Shown here one piece after another: positions 6,736 through 8,333 of a stretch of DNA of 8,333 nt (positions are counted from its first letter, which is position 1; each line of letters starts with the position of its first letter). The notes beneath the pieces were generated by a model. The model did no database searches, was not told the origin of the DNA, and worked only from the letters and a program-made list of their open reading frames with translations. This DNA comes from 38-11 sp927435965 (lineage in GTDB: Bacteria > Bacillota > Clostridia > Tissierellales > Dethiosulfatibacteraceae), in contig CAKMKB010000264.1 in assembly GCA_927435965.1 (NCBI GenBank), positions 1 to 8,333 on the forward strand, written 5' to 3'. The position numbers and the translations under genes are program-made.

Positions 6736-7014
6736 GTGAATAAAGCTGAATTAGTTGCAAGTATCGCTGAACAGACAGGATTTACGAAAAAAGACGCAGA
6801 GGTTGCTTTAAATGCTTTCATGGAAACAGTTAAAGCTGAATTGGTAAAAGGCGAAAAAGTCCAATTGGTTGGATTTGGAACATTTGAGGTTAGAAGCAGA
6901 AAAGAAAGAAAAGGCAGAAACCCAAGAGATCCAAAACAAACAATCGAAATTCCTGCATCAACTGCACCAGTATTTAAGGCAGGCAAATCATTAAAAGAAG
7001 CGGTTAACAAATAA
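6736..7014 (+). CDS. hup: HU family DNA-binding protein
   Basis: This 92-residue protein (GTG start) is the histone-like HU, a homodimeric nucleoid protein that bends DNA without much sequence preference. The N-terminal helices begin MNKAELVASIAEQTGFTKKD (1-20). The dimer core has VQLVGFGTFEVRSRKERKGR (42-61), and the DNA-intercalating beta arm carries GRNPRDPKQTIEIPAS (60-75) with the conserved proline in RNP (61-63). The C-terminal helix is FKAGKSLKEAVNK. Length matches HU (90-94). The strong Shine-Dalgarno AAGGAGG and the strong terminator behind it fit high expression. It sits between mazG and rqcP, a position common in Clostridia. Transcription may come from the operon promoter near 2948 or from an unrecognised promoter in the 48-bp gap after mazG. 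Confidence 0.97.
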   Translation: MNKAELVASIAEQTGFTKKDAEVALNAFMETVKAELVKGEKVQLVGFGTFEVRSRKERKGRNPRDPKQTIEIPASTAPVFKAGKSLKEAVNK

Positions 7015-7027
7015 GATTATTAATGAT

Positions 7028-7063
7028 AAAATCAGACCTTGAATGCGGTCTGATTTTTATTTT
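7028..7063 (+). terminator. Rho-independent terminator after hup
   Basis: AAAATCAGACC (7028-7038) pairs perfectly with GGTCTGATTTT (7047-7057) around an 8-nt loop. The following tract is TTTTATTTTT. It is the strongest terminator in the window and separates hup from rqcP, which has no clear promoter of its own. Confidence 0.92.
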
Positions 7064-7089
7064 TACATTAGAATCAGTCTGGAGGGTCC

Positions 7090-7332
7090 ATGAGAATAGA
7101 TAAGTTTCTAAAAAACGCTCGAATCATTAAGAGAAGAACTATCGCTAAAGAAGCATGTGAAAATGGTAGAATCAGTATAAATGGGAAGGAAGCCAAGCCT
7201 GGAAGTGAAGTGGCAATTGATGATGAGATAGAGATCAGATTTGGTGACAAGACTATGAAAATTGTTGTAGAGCGATTGAGTGAGCATGTCTCGAAAGACA
7301 GCTCTTCAGAGATGTATAGAATTATCCAGTAA
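7090..7332 (+). CDS. rqcP: RqcP, S4-domain RNA-binding protein (YabO)
   Basis: This 80-residue protein is almost entirely an S4 RNA-binding domain. It matches YabO/RqcP, which works with RqcH on stalled 50S-peptidyl-tRNA complexes during ribosome-associated quality control and helps C-terminal alanine tailing. The S4 core is MRIDKFLKNARIIKRRTIAK (1-20), then EACENGRISINGKEAKPGSE (21-40), followed by the strand VAIDDEIEIRFGDKTMKIVV (41-60). The arginines and lysines at positions 2, 5, 8, 11, 14 and 15-16 form the expected basic face. Length is typical (80-90). The ATG follows GGAGGG (7081-7086) at short spacing. It is 75 bp after hup with a terminator between, so it is likely expressed by read-through. 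yabP, yabQ and divIC, which usually follow, are absent here. Confidence 0.95.
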   Translation: MRIDKFLKNARIIKRRTIAKEACENGRISINGKEAKPGSEVAIDDEIEIRFGDKTMKIVVERLSEHVSKDSSSEMYRIIQ

Positions 7333-7345
7333 CTGTTGCTATTTC

Positions 7346-7374
7346 TTGACAAGACTATAAAATTATTATATATT
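7346..7374 (+). promoter_or_regulatory. Sigma-A promoter downstream of rqcP
   Basis: A perfect TTGACA (7346-7351), a 17-bp spacer and TATATT (7369-7374) form a strong housekeeping promoter 13 bp after the rqcP stop. The predicted start is about 7381. No intact gene follows directly. What it now transcribes is a hairpin-rich leader and the IS66 remnant. Confidence 0.8.
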
Positions 7375-7391
7375 CCCATGTTTGACAGTTG

Positions 7392-7446
7392 AAAGGTTAA
7401 AAGCTTGAAAACCCTTTAAAACAGTTCGTTACAAGCTTTTCTTGTT
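7392..7446 (+). terminator. Terminator or attenuator with competing hairpins
   Basis: AAAAGCTTG (7399-7407) pairs with CAAGCTTTT (7432-7440) over a 24-nt loop, followed by the U-rich CTTGTTTT. An alternative stem, AAAGGTT (7392-7398) with AACC and TTT (7410-7413, 7415-7417, one bulged C), would trap the left arm of the first stem in its loop, so the two are mutually exclusive. The pair begins about 10-15 nt after the predicted start from the promoter at 7346. It may simply terminate rqcP; the attenuator reading is inference. Confidence 0.5.
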
Positions 7447-7511
7447 TTGAAAAAAGTGCGTAATGTTTTCTGTTTTTTGGTATCTCTAAAACATGATGCG
7501 GAGGTAGACAA

Positions 7512-7571
7512 ATGTCCAAGAGAAGATCCTTAGAACAACAATATTAACTCATCCTGGAGTGCAGAAGAAAC
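7512..7571 (+). pseudogene. IS66 TnpA-like N-terminal fragment
   Basis: ATG at 7512 follows a good ribosome binding site (GCGGAGG, 10 nt upstream) and reads MSKRRSLEQQY before a TAA at 7545. Reading through that stop in the same frame gives LILECRRN, which resembles the continuation of IS66 accessory protein TnpA (MSKRR...EQW...LI.ECR). Sequence after that no longer fits TnpA. The CRRN part could equally be the cysteine-containing region of TnpC before its AP-P motif, so the breakpoint is uncertain. It is non-functional at 11 codons. Confidence 0.5.
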
Positions 7572-7881
7572 AGAAGAACCTTATTTTGAAAAAGCACCTG
7601 TTTCAAAAGCACTTATGAAACATAGTATTGCCTCTCCATCATCTGTTGGATGGGTCATGTATCAGAAATGCACAAATGGATTGCCACTGTATGATTACTG
7701 GTATCGACTAATCCTTAACAGAGATGTCTTGATGGCCGACGAAACAAGAGTACAGGTACTTAAGGAAGATGGAAGGAATGCTGAAACCGGTTCCTAGATG
7801 TGGCTTTATCGCAGTGGATAAGACGGATTATCGCCCCTCATCCTGTACAAGTATTGCCAGACAAGAGCCGGCGAACTCTAG
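7564..7881 (+). pseudogene. IS66 TnpC transposase fragment with internal stops
   Basis: In one frame the translation reads EETEEPYFEKAPVSKAL, then SIASPSSVGWVMYQKCTNGL PLY, DVLMADETRVQVLKEDGR, and after TAG (7795) MWLYRSG, TAA (7819), DGL.PLILYKY.QTRAGEL, TAG (7879). These follow the order of conserved IS66 TnpC blocks: KAP.PK, ASPS...I..QK...GLPLY, the catalytic HADET..QVL, MWLYR.G and the LY.Y..TRAGE region. About 40 residues between GLPLY and the ADET block are missing, as are the N-terminus and everything after TRAGE, including the rest of the DDE site. The frame is kept across two stop codons, so these are point changes. The 60-codon open stretch from ATG 7615 is only part of this relic and not a gene. 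Confidence 0.82.
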
Positions 7882-7882
7882 T
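7854..7882 (+). promoter_or_regulatory. Possible merR promoter inside the IS relic
   Basis: TTGCCA (7854-7859), a 17-bp spacer and TCTAGT (7877-7882) give 5/6 and 4/6 matches to the sigma-A consensus, within the end of the TnpC fragment. The start would fall near 7889, about 29 nt before merR. The match is modest. Confidence 0.3.
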
Positions 7883-7917
7883 TAGCGCGTTTCAAATGAG
7901 AGATTTGGAGGATATAA

Positions 7918-8333
7918 ATGAGTAAAGATGCAAACAAAGAAACAAGAGTCTTAGTTAGTGAAATCGCTAAGTTATTTGGGTTGACAAACCAAACTATTCA
8001 CTATTATGAAGAGAAAAAGATAATTAAACCAAAACGAGATTTGTTAAATAATTATCGATATTTCAATGAAAGTGATATTAAGCGTTTAGGCGCAATCAAG
8101 AAATACCGAAATGCAGAGTTTTCGCTTGAAGAAGCTGAACAGATGTGTGAAGTCGATAATTTTGATGAGATAATCACCAAAATGAGCCTGAGAAGAGAAG
8201 CTGTTTTAAGACATATTCGACATCAAAAATTGATTGCAGACAGATTGGATGAACAGGTTGAACTAACTAAACGGTATAGAAAAGTTGGAAGTCAGCCAGT
8301 TGTACAAATTTTACCTACTCAGTTTATACTTGT
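7918..8333 (+). CDS. MerR family transcriptional regulator, 3'-truncated by the window edge
   Basis: The first 138 residues of a MerR-type activator/repressor are present; the frame is open at the right edge. The ATG follows TTGGAGGAT (GGAGGA at 7907-7912, 5-nt spacing). The winged helix-turn-helix is VSEIAKLFGLTNQTIHYYEE (13-32), with His in place of the usual Arg before YYE. IIKPKRDLLNNYRYFNESDI (35-54) follows, where the usual G-YR-Y is N-YRYF. A dimerisation coiled coil lies at about 90-122. From 125 on (QPVVQILPTQFIL) a separate C-terminal domain seems to begin, as in MerR proteins with a GyrI-like/BmrR-type multidrug-binding domain, rather than short metal sensors. Only one Cys (77) is seen, so metal sensing is unlikely. 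Its target genes are outside the window. The location next to an IS relic in an otherwise conserved block suggests later arrival. Confidence 0.9.
   Translation, partial: MSKDANKETRVLVSEIAKLFGLTNQTIHYYEEKKIIKPKRDLLNNYRYFNESDIKRLGAIKKYRNAEFSLEEAEQMCEVDNFDEIITKMSLRREAVLRHIRHQKLIADRLDEQVELTKRYRKVGSQPVVQILPTQFIL

Larger units (their letters stand above)
7512..7881 (+). mobile_element. Decayed IS66-family insertion sequence remnant
   Basis: The stretch holds a TnpA-like N-terminus and a TnpC-like transposase fragment in + orientation, with stops, a frameshift and large deletions. tnpB and both halves of tnpC are missing or truncated. Terminal repeats are not confidently found. GTAATG at about 7460 could be the left end, since IS66 ends typically begin GTAA, but no matching right end is seen. 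The 585 bp between rqcP and merR otherwise hold only the promoter and hairpin listed separately. Confidence 0.7.

Noticed and set aside
7615..7797. A 60-codon open frame as a small hypothetical gene
   Set aside because: Its translation is an internal piece of IS66 TnpC, the similarity starts upstream of the ATG and continues beyond the stop, and no ribosome binding site precedes it.
1..8333. CRISPR arrays, tRNA or rRNA genes, known riboswitches
   Set aside because: I saw no regularly spaced repeats, cloverleaf-like or rRNA-like sequence, and no recognisable riboswitch core on either strand.

Overview
The window looks like a chromosomal segment of a low-GC, endospore-former-type Firmicute, most likely a member of the Clostridia. 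The reasons are the AT-rich coding sequence, strong AGGAGG-type ribosome binding sites, use of TTG and GTG starts, and the gene set: recD2-comF, long-form hpf, a DUF5317 protein, a SpoVB/YabM-type flippase, a YabN-type MazG, HU and RqcP. All genes are on the + strand. Species cannot be fixed from sequence reading alone.

Layout. Bases 1-1416 are the C-terminal two thirds of the RecD2 helicase, running in from the left edge. comF follows 13 bp later (TTG start). Bases 2138-2348 are a dense non-coding regulatory region, with three DnaA-box-like sites, two palindromes and a promoter resembling the general-stress (SigB) type. It precedes hpf (ribosome hibernation), which ends in a clear terminator. 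A near-consensus housekeeping promoter overlapping a 9-bp inverted repeat then starts a probable operon: DUF5317 membrane protein, MOP-superfamily lipid/polysaccharide flippase, mazG, and probably hup. A strong terminator follows hup, then rqcP.

The mazG-(hup)-rqcP block matches the conserved yabM-yabN-yabO neighbourhood of Bacillus and Clostridia. In that neighbourhood yabP, yabQ and divIC normally come next. Here they do not. rqcP is followed by a good promoter with a short leader that can fold into competing hairpins (7346-7446), then a badly decayed IS66-family element (7512-7881), then a MerR-family regulator (7918 to the right edge, incomplete).

The core genes serve genome maintenance and DNA uptake (RecD2, ComF, HU), ribosome hibernation and rescue (HPF, RqcP), nucleotide-pool cleaning (MazG) and envelope or spore-coat precursor export (flippase). 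I see no wholly new multigene system. The least explained material is regulatory: the region before hpf, the operator-like repeat at the DUF5317 promoter, and the attenuator-like leader after rqcP.
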